From: Pseudomonas entomophila
Lineage (GTDB): Bacteria; Pseudomonadota; Gammaproteobacteria; Pseudomonadales; Pseudomonadaceae
Reading direction: 5' to 3'
Assembly: GCF_013523125.1 (NCBI RefSeq)
Contig: NZ_JAAMQJ010000021.1
Span: forward strand, 1-64,000
DNA length: 64,000 nt
Shown here: piece by piece, positions 7,885 through 18,046 of the stretch
Numbering within the stretch: position 1 is the stretch's first letter
Layout of the letters: every line of letters starts with the position of its first letter
Program-made: the position numbers and the translations under genes
Notes under the pieces: model-generated
The model's input: only the letters and a program-made list of their open reading frames with translations
Databases searched by the model: none
What the model was told of the DNA's origin: nothing

Positions 7885-10398
7885 ATGTCCAGACAACTCG
7901 ACCATGGGCGAGAAACGCTCATGGACATTTTCCACCGCCACCAGCAAGCCAATGAGCACGAAGCAGCAGCAGCCATATTGGAACGTGCGCTGCAGGTTCC
8001 CGCCTATCGGCCAGAAGCACTGGTGTGGAAAGGCATCGCGGCACTGCCGCAAAACCCCAAGCTGGCCTTTTTATTTTTTGCAGAAGCTGCCCAGGCTCTT
8101 CCGGAGCGGGCCGACGTCCATGCCTTGGTCGGCCGAAGCCTTCTGGCTCAAGGCAGTCCAGCGCTGGCAACGCGTTATCTTACGCATGCATGGAAAACTC
8201 AGCCCAATGATCTTGCGCTGCGCCTGACTCTTTGGGAGGCCAGGAGCAAGTCTGAGACGCCTGCTGAATTGCGCCACATGATTCTTGCGCATCTGCCCGA
8301 TATCCATGTGGGTAAGGAGCTTGGATTGGTCCTGAAGCTATTAGCTGCACAGGCCGATGTTCCAAGTACCATCGGCGTGGTGCGCTACGTGCCAGAGCAT
8401 AAGGAGATACAAGGTTGGGCGATCGATCTGCGTAACCTGCAAACGCCGGTCGCCTTGCAAATTGACGCCGGGGGCACCCGAGTCAACATGGTGGCCAGCG
8501 CCATCCATCCCCTGCTGAAGGCAGCAGGTCTGCCAGACACACATGGTGGGGTAAGGATACGCGTGCCCAATCCTACTCCAGCGGTGCACGTAGTCTCCGT
8601 CGATGGTACCCCTCTGCTTGGGAGCCCACTCTACGCAATGCCGGCATTCGTACCGCCCTCCCCCGCCGCCACAGGTGAAAACAAGAAAAACCCTGTCGAT
8701 GTATTGATTCCTGTGTACGACGGTCTTAAGGAAACGCTTGAGTGCATAGACAGCGCATTGGAAGCCCGCAAGCTCAACCGTACCCCACATCGGTTGGTTG
8801 TGATCGAAGACAAAACGCCCGTACCTGCGCTGGCAAAAGCTCTAAAAGTGCTTGCGGCCAAGGGTAAGATCACTCTTATGCAGAACAAGGTGAACCTGGG
8901 CTTCATCCGCAGCATGAACCGCGCCATGGCCTTAAGTCCGAACAAAGACGTGGTCTGGCTCAATGCTGACACTCGGGTTCATGGTGCTTGGCTGGATCGT
9001 CTACACGCAGTGGCCTATAGCGCCGACGACATCGCCTCGGTCACGCCTTTCACTAACAACGGCGAGCTGATGAGCTTTCCACGCAGCCAAATCTGCCACG
9101 ACATGCCCGACGCCGAAGCACAAGCTGAGCTGGACGAGCTGGCTCAACAGGTGGGCAGTGTGCCGATGGAAATCGAAACGGGCTGTGGCTTCTGCTTGTA
9201 CATCAAGCGAGATGCACTGAACGAAGTCGGTTACTTGGACGAAGTGCACTTGGCGCGAGGCTATGGTGAAGAAACGGATTGGTGTTTACGCGCACGTAGA
9301 CAGGGCTGGCGCCATATGGGCGCGCCTAACGTTTTCGTGGCGCATCAGGGCGGTATTTCTTTTGGCACCGAAAAAGCTCTAAGGGTAGCGCAAAATAATG
9401 CCATTTTGCGTCAGCGTTACCCTAAGGCGTCGGCTGACTACAAAGCATTTTGCCTTCGGGATCCTATCAAGCCCGCACGACAGGCTTTGCAACAGGCACG
9501 CTTTGAACACCTGACTAACAAACCAGCGAGCGAACAGAAAAAACTTTGGCCAAGCAATGTTGACAAGCAGCTTCACGTTCACGATGGCTCAGGCGCAGAT
9601 TTAGATTTCAGTCTTAGTTATCATTATGATAATCACCGTACTTGGGCATTACTGAGAGCTCCCTTACATCCCTTATCGCTAAACCTTGAATTCGAATTGC
9701 CAAATGATGTTACACGTCTAGTAGAATCGTTGCGCAAGCTACCATTAGAAGGACTGGTATTCCGGCAACTGAGGCGGTGTCCGACTGTCTTGTGCAATCT
9801 GCCAGTCGTACTCGATCTACCTTACCAGATCCTATGTGCTGATGATTGTCTTCTCAGCCAACAGTGTGGCTATGACTGGCAGCGCTTCGCTCGCGAGGCC
9901 ACTACCGTACAAGTGCCTTGGGAAACGTTGAGGCCGCATTATATCAGCGCACTACCAGGCGCCCGCATTTCGAAAAGCGAAAATCTGAAGCATAGTAGGA
10001 AGGCCATGGATGCCCCTGAAACACTATTGATTGGCGATAACCTGCGCCAAACCCACATCGCCCAGCGCTGGCTCGAGTTCGCTCAGCATATTAGACGTGA
10101 GCAAAAAACAATTCGCTTGCTAGCTCAAAACGATGGACCTTTACTAGAGCAGTTAACAAACACAGGCGCGGTTATTATTTTGCCAAGACTGCACGACCTC
10201 AGTCTTGTAGAGCGTGTTAAGGCCGCTGGTTGCACAGGCATACTGAGCCTGGCTGAAAATCCAGGTAGCGATTGGCACGCACCTACCTTGGCGGAGCGAT
10301 TGAATCTGCCACTATTCGCCTATCCTAGCCTATTGGCGAGCGAAGCCGGCGCGATCATACTCACCTCTTTGTCTTTCATGCCGGGCCTGGATCAATGA
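7885..10398 (+). CDS. Large GT2 glycosyltransferase with helical-repeat N-terminus and accessory beta domain
   Basis: The protein is 837 aa from the ATG at 7885; an alternative ATG at 7921 (MDIFHRHQQ) has an equally weak ribosome site. Residues about 10-150 look like TPR-type helical repeats. Residues about 160-260 carry a beta-type module (IQGWAIDL ... GTPLLGSPL) also found in the next two genes. A GT2 (GT-A fold) domain spans about 268-510, with nucleotide-binding start VDVLIPVYDG, metal-site region LNADTRV (about 359) and GYGEETDWCLRA (about 459). The C-terminal 300 residues are unassigned. No signal peptide is present, so it acts in the cytoplasm. Base composition changes within the gene: the 3' third is AT-rich like the genes that follow. 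The stop overlaps the next start (ATGA). Confidence 0.85.
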   Translation: MSRQLDHGRETLMDIFHRHQQANEHEAAAAILERALQVPAYRPEALVWKGIAALPQNPKLAFLFFAEAAQALPERADVHALVGRSLLAQGSPALATRYLTHAWKTQPNDLALRLTLWEARSKSETPAELRHMILAHLPDIHVGKELGLVLKLLAAQADVPSTIGVVRYVPEHKEIQGWAIDLRNLQTPVALQIDAGGTRVNMVASAIHPLLKAAGLPDTHGGVRIRVPNPTPAVHVVSVDGTPLLGSPLYAMPAFVPPSPAATGENKKNPVDVLIPVYDGLKETLECIDSALEARKLNRTPHRLVVIEDKTPVPALAKALKVLAAKGKITLMQNKVNLGFIRSMNRAMALSPNKDVVWLNADTRVHGAWLDRLHAVAYSADDIASVTPFTNNGELMSFPRSQICHDMPDAEAQAELDELAQQVGSVPMEIETGCGFCLYIKRDALNEVGYLDEVHLARGYGEETDWCLRARRQGWRHMGAPNVFVAHQGGISFGTEKALRVAQNNAILRQRYPKASADYKAFCLRDPIKPARQALQQARFEHLTNKPASEQKKLWPSNVDKQLHVHDGSGADLDFSLSYHYDNHRTWALLRAPLHPLSLNLEFELPNDVTRLVESLRKLPLEGLVFRQLRRCPTVLCNLPVVLDLPYQILCADDCLLSQQCGYDWQRFAREATTVQVPWETLRPHYISALPGARISKSENLKHSRKAMDAPETLLIGDNLRQTHIAQRWLEFAQHIRREQKTIRLLAQNDGPLLEQLTNTGAVIILPRLHDLSLVERVKAAGCTGILSLAENPGSDWHAPTLAERLNLPLFAYPSLLASEAGAIILTSLSFMPGLDQ

Positions 10399-12794
10399 AC
10401 CACTTCCTTTCGGATCAATCATTAACGAATCAACAACCTGACAGTCCACCTACATTCAGCGGTGCCATTCTCGGTTTGCAAGGAGACGTACTGCATGGTT
10501 GGGCTATGGACAATGTGCATCAAGAAGAACGTCTGATAATCGAGGTTTATATCGATGGCGTAAGTGTTGCCGTGGCTCGTGCTGATCGATATGAACCAGG
10601 AGCACAAGGCGGCGACCAATATCATGGCTTCGTTGTACAGCTCAGTCAGAATTGGCTCAATGACGCAAGACTGATTACCGCACGCATTGCCAACCAACCG
10701 ATCGCGCTAGAAGGCCAGATCTTACTACCTGCTTCACTAAGTCAAGATACGGCAGAAATTACTTCGCAAATCTGGCACACAGGGGGCTTACGAGTCGGAG
10801 GGTGGTGTTGGGATCCAAAAGCGCCTCATCGGCATGTGCAGATCATAATACGTAAAGGTGACCATGTCATTGCCAAGGCAGTCTGCAACGCGCATAACCA
10901 GGCATTGGCATATCGTGCGACCAGCGATCATGGCTTCAGCATCGATCTACCTTGGGAATTAGCTGACGGCGAAACACATGAATTGGAGATCTTAAATGAT
11001 CTTGGTCAACCGCTTAATGGGAGCCCCATTCGTCTGAGGTGCTACCCAGAGGGCATTGAAGGGTTATTAAAGACGGCCGATGTTAAGCATGATGCAGCGG
11101 CAATGGGATTGCTCATAGGATTAGCTAAAGAATACACACTGCGATTGCCGAGAAGTGTTGGATGGCAGCACTACCCGAAATGGTTTGAAACCTTTCAGCG
11201 CTTGGAAAAGCTAAGCAGTCCAGTATTACAAGGCAAGCTAGGACTCTTGCTGATTAGTAACGGCAATCAAGATCAGGAAAATATTAGCTTAGCGAGCCTT
11301 GGAAAGGAGCGTGAACATGTACATGCCCTAGCTATTGCGCCGTTTGAAAATGTTTTGCCTGGTATTGAAAGTTTGTTGATGCAAGGCTGCGATCGTATTC
11401 TACCATTAATGGCTGGAGATCACCTTGCTTTAGGAGCTCTGCCGCACTTTAGTGAGCTGCTTAATAATGATGCTGCTTGGGCATACGCTGACTGTGACCG
11501 GGACGGACCTGAAGGTGATCGAGGCTCACCTTGGCTAAAGCCAGTTTGGGATTTGGACCTGTTCATTGGCGCAGACGTATTCATGCCCGGAGCAATTTTT
11601 GGTTCAGAAATCATAACTAAAGCTCTAGAGTTGATTAGCACTCACTACAAACGATCGACAATTAACTGGCACGACTTAACTGCTGGTATCGCTCTTGCAA
11701 CTCATAAAAACAAAGCGATCGTTGTACATCTGCCTCGTGTACTCTACCATCAAAGCAACGAAGCACCAATTAGCCCCGAGCAGCAAACAACGTCAACACT
11801 AAGATTCCAGGCAATAGAGTGGCTGTGCAAAACATTAGAACCTAAAGCAACCGTCAATCCAGTTACTAACTATCCGTCTTTGCTTGAAGTCCATTGGCCC
11901 CTGCCAGAAAAACTTCCAACCGTAACACTACTTGTCCCTACGCGCGACCAGTACAAGCTATTGAAAACGTGTGTCGAAGGGCTACTGAATCGCACTGATT
12001 ATCCTAATTTAGAAATTATTGTCATCGACAACCAATCAAGCGATCCCAATACGCTAGCTTATTTTGAGGATATAAAGCACCGGGGGGTGGTCATCTTAGA
12101 ACACCCATACCCATTCAATTATTCATCCATCAATAATCGAGCCGCCAAGATTGCCAGCGGCGAAATAATTGGATTAGTAAACAACGACATCGAAATTATT
12201 GAAAGCGGGTGGCTCAAAGAGATGGTTGCCCAACTTATTCGTCCAGGTGTCGGTGCGGTAGGAGCAAAGCTATTATGGCCAAATCAGATGGTGCAACACA
12301 ATGGCGTGGTTGTAGGAATTAATAGCCTTGCAGCTCACACAGGCAACAATCTACAAGATAATGACCCTGGGTATCTTGGGTTAAATCAACTAACTCGTCA
12401 GCAGTCAGCAGTGACCGCAGCCTGTCTAATTACTCACAAATCGCTCTATGAAAGCGTTGGTGGGCTAGATGAAAAAATGTTTCCAGTCGCATTCAATGAT
12501 GTTGACTTGTGCATGAAGATAAGAGCGGCCGGCTTCTCAATTCTTGTATGTGCATCGGCCAAGCTTATCCATGCTGAATCAGCAAGCCGTGGAAAGGATC
12601 TTACTAGAGAAAAACAGGCAAGAGCAATGCGTGAGCAAATGGGTTTCATACAAAAGTGGACACTTTCTCTCTGTGATGATCCTTTCTACCATCCAGCTCT
12701 GAGTCTCGATTACGTAACAGGACCTTACGGAGGGCTTGCTCTGCCTACCCCAATACCTAAGGCTCGAACTAATCAGGGACACGGCTTAATTTAG
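10395..12794 (+). CDS. GT2 glycosyltransferase with two N-terminal accessory beta modules
   Basis: The 799-aa protein has two copies of the shared module at about residues 17-110 (LHGWAMDN ... YIDGVSVAVARAD) and 125-230 (VGGWCWDP ... LNDLGQPLNGSPI). A middle region (230-500) is of unknown function. A C-terminal GT2 domain begins at about 508 (VTLLVPTRDQYKLL, IVIDNQSSDPNT), with metal-site region GLVNNDIEII (about 592) and FNDVDLCMKIRAAGF (about 699). The last features are typical of rhamnosyl/galactosyl-type GT2 enzymes such as WsaF/RfbF relatives. Donor and acceptor cannot be read from sequence. It starts in a 4-base overlap with the preceding gene. The gene is strongly AT-rich. Confidence 0.85.
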   Translation: MNHFLSDQSLTNQQPDSPPTFSGAILGLQGDVLHGWAMDNVHQEERLIIEVYIDGVSVAVARADRYEPGAQGGDQYHGFVVQLSQNWLNDARLITARIANQPIALEGQILLPASLSQDTAEITSQIWHTGGLRVGGWCWDPKAPHRHVQIIIRKGDHVIAKAVCNAHNQALAYRATSDHGFSIDLPWELADGETHELEILNDLGQPLNGSPIRLRCYPEGIEGLLKTADVKHDAAAMGLLIGLAKEYTLRLPRSVGWQHYPKWFETFQRLEKLSSPVLQGKLGLLLISNGNQDQENISLASLGKEREHVHALAIAPFENVLPGIESLLMQGCDRILPLMAGDHLALGALPHFSELLNNDAAWAYADCDRDGPEGDRGSPWLKPVWDLDLFIGADVFMPGAIFGSEIITKALELISTHYKRSTINWHDLTAGIALATHKNKAIVVHLPRVLYHQSNEAPISPEQQTTSTLRFQAIEWLCKTLEPKATVNPVTNYPSLLEVHWPLPEKLPTVTLLVPTRDQYKLLKTCVEGLLNRTDYPNLEIIVIDNQSSDPNTLAYFEDIKHRGVVILEHPYPFNYSSINNRAAKIASGEIIGLVNNDIEIIESGWLKEMVAQLIRPGVGAVGAKLLWPNQMVQHNGVVVGINSLAAHTGNNLQDNDPGYLGLNQLTRQQSAVTAACLITHKSLYESVGGLDEKMFPVAFNDVDLCMKIRAAGFSILVCASAKLIHAESASRGKDLTREKQARAMREQMGFIQKWTLSLCDDPFYHPALSLDYVTGPYGGLALPTPIPKARTNQGHGLI

Positions 12795-12855
12795 CAACCG
12801 AATAACCTTAGTAGCCTATCACTGCAGATAAATCGCACTATCATTGGACATACTC

Positions 12856-13896
12856 ATGCTCGAATCATCCTTAACGCCTGCATCAAGCACTGTTAATACA
12901 ATAGCTGGACACTTTGACTATGTGGATGAAGACTTCGCTTACGGCTGGGCATTTGATCCAACTAAACCGCTTGAGCCTGTCAGAGTAGATATATTGTGTG
13001 ATGGTAGGATTGTAGGTCAGGGTTTAGCTAATGGGCATAGACAGGATCTAAAAGACGCTGGAATAGGCGAAGGCAATCATGCGTTTTCAATAAAATTATC
13101 CTATGAACTTTCTGATGGGCGACCCCACAGCCTTCTGGCCCGCAACAGCAGCACCGGTGCAATTTTGTCAGGCGCTAAAATCCCCTATGGTCCAACACAG
13201 GGGAATCTAGATTTTTCATCTCTCCCCAGAGACACTGGGAAAATTTATCTAGACGAAATCATTGAAAGCTCTCAAACGCTTATCCAAGAAGGCAACGCCA
13301 CTCGAATCGCACAGGCTTTTCAAATTGGATGTCTACTTCAGGAAACTGGACAAATTAATGATGCCAGGTACGTCTGGGAGTCTTTAATTAAAGTACTAGG
13401 CGAAAACGCCTTGCTCGACACTAAGATTGCAGAAGGTTACTTACTAAACAATAATCCAGCACAGGCAATCATATTCTACAAAAAAGCTGCCGAACAAAAT
13501 CTTTTGTTTACCTGGGCACACTTGGGTATAAGCGCCTGCCATAGAAAGCTGAATGATTTTGAAAACGCAAAAGAAGCGTTCGACTTTGCAACCCATACGG
13601 TTACACATCATCAAGCAGCGCTTGAATATATTGCATTGGAAGAATCATTTATATTGCCAGTCTTGATCGAAGGCTTAATCTCTGAGGGCAACACCAAACA
13701 GGCTACAGATGTCTTATATAGAAAGTTAGCTGAGAATTTCGATCATAAATATGCTCAAGAGAAACTTGCTTTGATTCTGGCTGACAATCTCTCTTATCAG
13801 GGTAGCAGTGAAACGAAGGAATTACTCGTATCACACAGTATATCGCTTGAACTTCTGAAAATGGCGCTAACCCTTCAAAATCCAAGATCCCTTTAA
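12856..13896 (+). CDS. Protein with the shared beta module followed by TPR-like repeats
   Basis: The ATG at 12856 (MLESSLTPAS) is preferred over a TTG 12 bases upstream because GGA sits 7 bases before it; the protein is then 346 aa. Residues about 15-110 are another copy of the module in the two preceding proteins (FAYGWAFDPTKPLEPVRVDIL, then LSYELSDGRPHSLLARN). Residues about 130-330 are helical and TPR-like (GYLLNNNPAQAIIFYKKAAE, AHLGISACHRKLNDFENAKE). No catalytic motif is visible. A scaffold or protein-protein role within the glycan assembly complex is a reasonable inference. It lacks a signal peptide. Confidence 0.75.
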   Translation: MLESSLTPASSTVNTIAGHFDYVDEDFAYGWAFDPTKPLEPVRVDILCDGRIVGQGLANGHRQDLKDAGIGEGNHAFSIKLSYELSDGRPHSLLARNSSTGAILSGAKIPYGPTQGNLDFSSLPRDTGKIYLDEIIESSQTLIQEGNATRIAQAFQIGCLLQETGQINDARYVWESLIKVLGENALLDTKIAEGYLLNNNPAQAIIFYKKAAEQNLLFTWAHLGISACHRKLNDFENAKEAFDFATHTVTHHQAALEYIALEESFILPVLIEGLISEGNTKQATDVLYRKLAENFDHKYAQEKLALILADNLSYQGSSETKELLVSHSISLELLKMALTLQNPRSL

Positions 13897-13921
13897 GCAT
13901 AAAATTTGTGAGCTATTGAAA

Positions 13922-15820
13922 ATGTCAACTGAAAATCAAGCAAAATCTCTTGAAGAACGCAGGGCGCGTTTGGGTGCTATCGGTGCCTTAGATTTCCTTA
14001 TCGATTATCAGCGTAAACAACGTAGCGGGATTTCATACCCCGTAAACTATATCCCTTTTTCGACTAAACCTATACCGGTCGATAGCGACTTGACCAGATT
14101 CAAAAAAATACCAAGCAATTTCCCAATTACTGAATCGCTGCCACCTCTCAAAGGCTTAGGCAACGATTACTCTGAGCTAATGAAAAACTTGGATCAAGCA
14201 CCCCACTTGAATCAGATAAAAATCTCAGTTGTGATATTAACCTACAATCGCATTGAACCTCTTCGACGAACCTTGGCTGGCTTGGCACGCCAAAGCTACC
14301 CACTAGATCTTTTCGAAGTTATTGTGGCAGATGATGGAAGTAGCGAAGACACGATAAAGGTCATTAAAGAATTTTCAGAATTTCTCGACATTAAATATAC
14401 GTGGCATAAGGACGTAGGGTTTACCGCTGCCGCTTCAAGAAACAACGGCGTACATGTTGCTCGTAATGACTTAATTATCTTGCTTGATGTAGACATGTTC
14501 CCATCGCAAGACCTGTTGATGAACTACGCAAAGTGGCATAAAGTTCTCGACAAGGCTGTACTGATCGGACCTCGCAAGTATATTGAAATGCAAAATTTCG
14601 ATGTGCAGCACATCATGCAAAATAAAAATCTTGAAGATGAATTTAAAGAAATCATCACCAATAATGATGTAGCCGGCAAAATTCAGGGAAAACATTCTGT
14701 CGATTGGCGGCTAGAAATATTCGAAAGAACTAAAAACCTTAAAACTGAAAAAGTACCCTTCCGTACCTTTGCGAGCGGCAATGTGGCTTTTTCCAAGAAG
14801 CAATTTGAGTCCATTGGCGGTTTCAATGAGCGATTTAGATCATGGGGTTTCGAGGACACTGAATTAGGTTATCGTTTCTACAATAACGGCCTTTATATGG
14901 TTCCTGTAATGGATGCCTGGGCTTATCACCAAGAGCCTGAAGGCGGGGAAAATGAGACAGACCGTAGCGCTGGTAAGGAATTAAGCGGTGAAATCTTTGG
15001 GAATATATGCCCATACTATCGACACATCCTCAAAGCCAAGAAAGACTTTTACGAAGTTCCCAAAGTCTCTATATATATACCCGCCTACAACTGTGCTGAC
15101 ACTATATGTGACGCAATTGACAGCGCGCTGAACCAAACATTTACAGACCTTGAAGTTTGCATTTGTGATGATGGATCCACAGATGAAACACCCAACATCC
15201 TCAAGCGTTACTTCTCTAACAACCCGAGGGTAAGGTGGGTTAGACAGGAAAATGGTGGCATTGGCAAAGCATCTAATACTGCCCTCAGCCTATGCAGGGG
15301 TATCTATGTAGGCCAACTTGACAGTGACGACTACTTAGCCACAGATGTTGTAGAAAAATGCGTGGCGGCTTTGGATAAAAACCCAAATCTTGGGCTAGTT
15401 TACACTTCTTATGAAAATGAATACCCAGACGGTCGAATTGAACAGGGTTACAACTATCCTGTATTCACTCGTGAAAAGATGCTAACAGCCATGATTGCTC
15501 ATCATTTCAGAATCTTCAAAAAGCTTTATTGGCATCGCACTGCTGGTTTTAACGAGCGCATCAAAAATGCTGTAGATTACGATATGTATTTAAAGCTGTG
15601 TGAAACAGCTGAAGCTGAGCACCTTAACATTGTTGGCTATCGCCGTAGACTGCATGGATTAAATACATCTCTTCTTAACTTTGGAGAGCAGATGAAAAAC
15701 ACAGCAGTTGTAGTAAACGCTTCTATGAAAAGACTCGGACTTGAACTAGAAGCGTGCTTAGAGAGTGAAAACGCTGCGCGCATGGTATATCAATCAACTG
15801 TCAAGAACTCGAAGGATTGA
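13922..15820 (+). CDS. Dual-GT2 polymerase resembling class II glycosaminoglycan synthases (KfoC/PmHAS/PmCS type)
   Basis: The 632-aa protein (ATG at 13922) carries two complete GT-A domains. Domain A1 starts at about residue 101 (ISVVILTYN), with DDGS at 137-140, DVD at 189-191 and WGFED at 308-312. Domain A2 starts at 382 (VSIYIPAYNC), with DDGS at 416-419 and DSDD at 467-470. Several stretches follow Pasteurella hyaluronan/chondroitin synthases and E. coli K4 KfoC nearly word for word as I recall them: EIITNNDVAGKI, SVDWRLE, SGNVAFSKK, AYHQEPEGGENETDR, LEVCICDDGSTDET, GIGKASNTA, LCRGIYVGQLDSDD, NAVDYDMYLKL. In that family A1 transfers the hexosamine and A2 transfers glucuronate. The neighbouring ugd supplies UDP-glucuronate. 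PmHAS has a longer N-terminus; length here is close to KfoC. The exact polymer is not determined. Confidence 0.88.
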   Translation: MSTENQAKSLEERRARLGAIGALDFLIDYQRKQRSGISYPVNYIPFSTKPIPVDSDLTRFKKIPSNFPITESLPPLKGLGNDYSELMKNLDQAPHLNQIKISVVILTYNRIEPLRRTLAGLARQSYPLDLFEVIVADDGSSEDTIKVIKEFSEFLDIKYTWHKDVGFTAAASRNNGVHVARNDLIILLDVDMFPSQDLLMNYAKWHKVLDKAVLIGPRKYIEMQNFDVQHIMQNKNLEDEFKEIITNNDVAGKIQGKHSVDWRLEIFERTKNLKTEKVPFRTFASGNVAFSKKQFESIGGFNERFRSWGFEDTELGYRFYNNGLYMVPVMDAWAYHQEPEGGENETDRSAGKELSGEIFGNICPYYRHILKAKKDFYEVPKVSIYIPAYNCADTICDAIDSALNQTFTDLEVCICDDGSTDETPNILKRYFSNNPRVRWVRQENGGIGKASNTALSLCRGIYVGQLDSDDYLATDVVEKCVAALDKNPNLGLVYTSYENEYPDGRIEQGYNYPVFTREKMLTAMIAHHFRIFKKLYWHRTAGFNERIKNAVDYDMYLKLCETAEAEHLNIVGYRRRLHGLNTSLLNFGEQMKNTAVVVNASMKRLGLELEACLESENAARMVYQSTVKNSKD

Positions 15821-15824
15821 GGCT

Positions 15825-16838
15825 ATGAAAAAACATATTTTGATAGCTATACGATACTCTATCGTACAGAAAAACAGCAGTGCGTGGCGTGCTACGAACT
15901 CAAATTTTGAAGACTATGTCGCGAAGGTTCTAAAAGATGAGCGCTTGAATATTCGCGAGAACACCTTCGAAAAGATCACACTGCGCTCGCTTTTTGATCA
16001 GGAGAGGGTCGATCCAGACGTCAGCTATTCTGTATTGATCATGGTAGCAGACATGCTACCTGCTCAACGAATTGCCAATTTGCAAAAATTAGTCAAGGCA
16101 TCCGCTAGATCTCAAGCTTCTTTCGACATTGTCAAAATCGAATCGGGCACCGGGCTAGATTTTGACTATAGAAACATCAACGATGCCATCAAGGCAACTT
16201 TGCAAAAGAGAATGGAAGGTGCGATGAGCACTCTTGTTGCAACGGTGCGTTTGGATGATGACGATGGCGTTAGTAATAATTTCATAAGCAAGCTCAGCAC
16301 ACACATGCGCCCAGGGCTTGCCGGCTACGCTGTTTCATTTGCTCATGGCATTGAGGGGTATTGGGAGGATAGCGGAAATTATGTTAAAGACTTAAAGCAT
16401 AGTTATTTCCCCAAATGCGCCCAAGCACTCGCTTATCTCAATGAGTACGACGCTCAGGGGGGCATGCGCGAGAATAAAACAATTCATGTTTACAATCTTG
16501 GCAACCACATGAAGATTGATGAACGCTTTCCTACGATAGTAGACGCAACAGCACCGATGTATTTCAGAACGCTAAGCACTACGAATGACTCTGTTGGATC
16601 GCCTTATCATAAGCACATGCCTTCTGTTCAAGGTATGAATACTCTGGAAAACTTTGGCTACTTAGCTGAGCTTTACCGCGGAGACTCAATTCCTGATAGT
16701 GAAGATTTAACTGCTCTAGAAGTTTGCAAGACAAGCAGCCCGTGGATGGCTCTGATTACTCATTTGAATAATAGAATCCAGCTTCGAGAAAAACAGATTC
16801 GCGAACTCACTGACCGTCTTGAGAAAAGCCAAAAATGA
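15825..16838 (+). CDS. Putative rhamnosyltransferase-family glycosyltransferase
   Basis: The ATG at 15825 follows the synthase stop by 4 bases, with GAAGGA upstream, giving 337 aa starting [12 protein letters not shown]. The VRLDDDDGV motif at about residues 141-149 and the overall arrangement match the 'putative rhamnosyl transferase' family (Pfam PF11316), a GT-A-like group. The N-terminal FEDYV...[17 protein letters not shown] region and the FAHGIEGYW stretch also fit. The C-terminal 25 residues are a charged helix. The gene ends in a 4-base overlap with ugd. Biochemical proof for this family is thin, so the sugar is uncertain. Confidence 0.75.
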   Translation: MKKHILIAIRYSIVQKNSSAWRATNSNFEDYVAKVLKDERLNIRENTFEKITLRSLFDQERVDPDVSYSVLIMVADMLPAQRIANLQKLVKASARSQASFDIVKIESGTGLDFDYRNINDAIKATLQKRMEGAMSTLVATVRLDDDDGVSNNFISKLSTHMRPGLAGYAVSFAHGIEGYWEDSGNYVKDLKHSYFPKCAQALAYLNEYDAQGGMRENKTIHVYNLGNHMKIDERFPTIVDATAPMYFRTLSTTNDSVGSPYHKHMPSVQGMNTLENFGYLAELYRGDSIPDSEDLTALEVCKTSSPWMALITHLNNRIQLREKQIRELTDRLEKSQK

Positions 16839-18001
16839 AAATAGCAGTTGCTGGAACAGGTTATGTGGGCATGTCAAATGCCGTACTACTGGCTCAGAAT
16901 AATGAAGTAATCGCGCTAGATTTACTTTCCGAACGTGTTCACGCGATCAACGCGCGCACTTCTCATCTGGACGATGCATGTCTGAAAGATTACCTCCAAA
17001 CCAAACAGCTTAATCTTCGTGCAACTCTTTGCAAAGAAGAGGCCTATGATGGTGCGCAATTCATTATAGTAGCAACTCCTACTGATTATGATCCCACCAC
17101 TAATTTTTTTGATACCTCCTCGGTTGAAGCGGTCATCAAAGATGCTATTCAAATTAATCCAGACGCAACCATCGTCATCAAGTCTACCGTGCCGGTAGGG
17201 TATACACAAAAGCTTTCAAAATCCTTAAATCACGACAAAATTATTTTCTCACCTGAATTCTTGCGTGAAGGTAAAGCATTACACGATAACCTTTATCCTT
17301 CCAGAATCGTGATCGGATCACGTTCTCCAGATGCGATAACATTTGCAAGTCTCCTTAAAGAGGGGGCAATCAAACAAGACATTGAAGTTTTGCACACCGA
17401 TCCTAGTGAAGCTGAAGCAATCAAGTTGTTTGCCAACACATTCTTGGCTATGCGTGTTGCTTATATTAATGAGCTAGACACGTATGCCGAAGTACATAAT
17501 CTTAACTCTCGTCAAATTATCGAAGGCGTAGGTTTAGACCCTCGTATAGGCAGCCATTATCACAATCCCTCATTTGGCTATGGCGGCTATTGTTTACCGA
17601 AAGATTCCAAACAGTTACTCGCCAACTACAGTGAAGTGCCTAACAATCTTATAGGTGCTATTGTAGAGGCTAATAGAACCAGAAAAGATTTTATCGCTGA
17701 GAGCATACTTGGCCGCTCGCCAAACGTTGTCGGAATATACCGCCTTACTATGAAAAAGGGATCAGACAACTTCAGAACCGCCTCAATCCAAGGTGTAATG
17801 AAACGATTAAAAGCTAAGGGTGTTGAGATTATTGTATACGAACCAGTTCTTGGAGACGAAACGTATTTTGGTTCACGCGTTGTCAGAGATCTCTCCGAAT
17901 TCAAGTCACTGTCCGATGTCATCGTAGCCAACAGATGGGAAGACGAAATTCGAGATGTCGCCTCTAAGGTATATACCCGTGACTTATTCGGAAAAGATTG
18001 A
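16835..18001 (+). CDS. ugd: UDP-glucose 6-dehydrogenase
   Basis: The 388-aa enzyme oxidises UDP-glucose to UDP-glucuronate with two NAD+ in the cytoplasm. The N-terminal Rossmann motif AGTGYVGMS (5-13), [16 protein letters not shown], and [10 protein letters not shown] are all typical. The catalytic Cys is at residue 253 in [14 protein letters not shown]. The length equals E. coli Ugd and the sequence is of that short type rather than the longer TuaD/UGDH type. The ATG overlaps the previous stop by 4 bases. Its place next to a glycosaminoglycan-synthase-like gene gives a direct reason for a dedicated copy. It is AT-rich like the neighbours. Confidence 0.95.
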   Translation: MKIAVAGTGYVGMSNAVLLAQNNEVIALDLLSERVHAINARTSHLDDACLKDYLQTKQLNLRATLCKEEAYDGAQFIIVATPTDYDPTTNFFDTSSVEAVIKDAIQINPDATIVIKSTVPVGYTQKLSKSLNHDKIIFSPEFLREGKALHDNLYPSRIVIGSRSPDAITFASLLKEGAIKQDIEVLHTDPSEAEAIKLFANTFLAMRVAYINELDTYAEVHNLNSRQIIEGVGLDPRIGSHYHNPSFGYGGYCLPKDSKQLLANYSEVPNNLIGAIVEANRTRKDFIAESILGRSPNVVGIYRLTMKKGSDNFRTASIQGVMKRLKAKGVEIIVYEPVLGDETYFGSRVVRDLSEFKSLSDVIVANRWEDEIRDVASKVYTRDLFGKD

Positions 18002-18046
18002 AGTTCAATGACAATCAGCTGCTTAATGAATAAGTAAGGAATCAAT

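Noticed and set aside
16835-18001. Reading the dehydrogenase as UDP-N-acetylmannosamine dehydrogenase (WecC/WbpA type)
   Set aside because: The length of 388 aa, the TPTDYD and [10 protein letters not shown] segments, and the C-terminal part fit the short E. coli Ugd type better.
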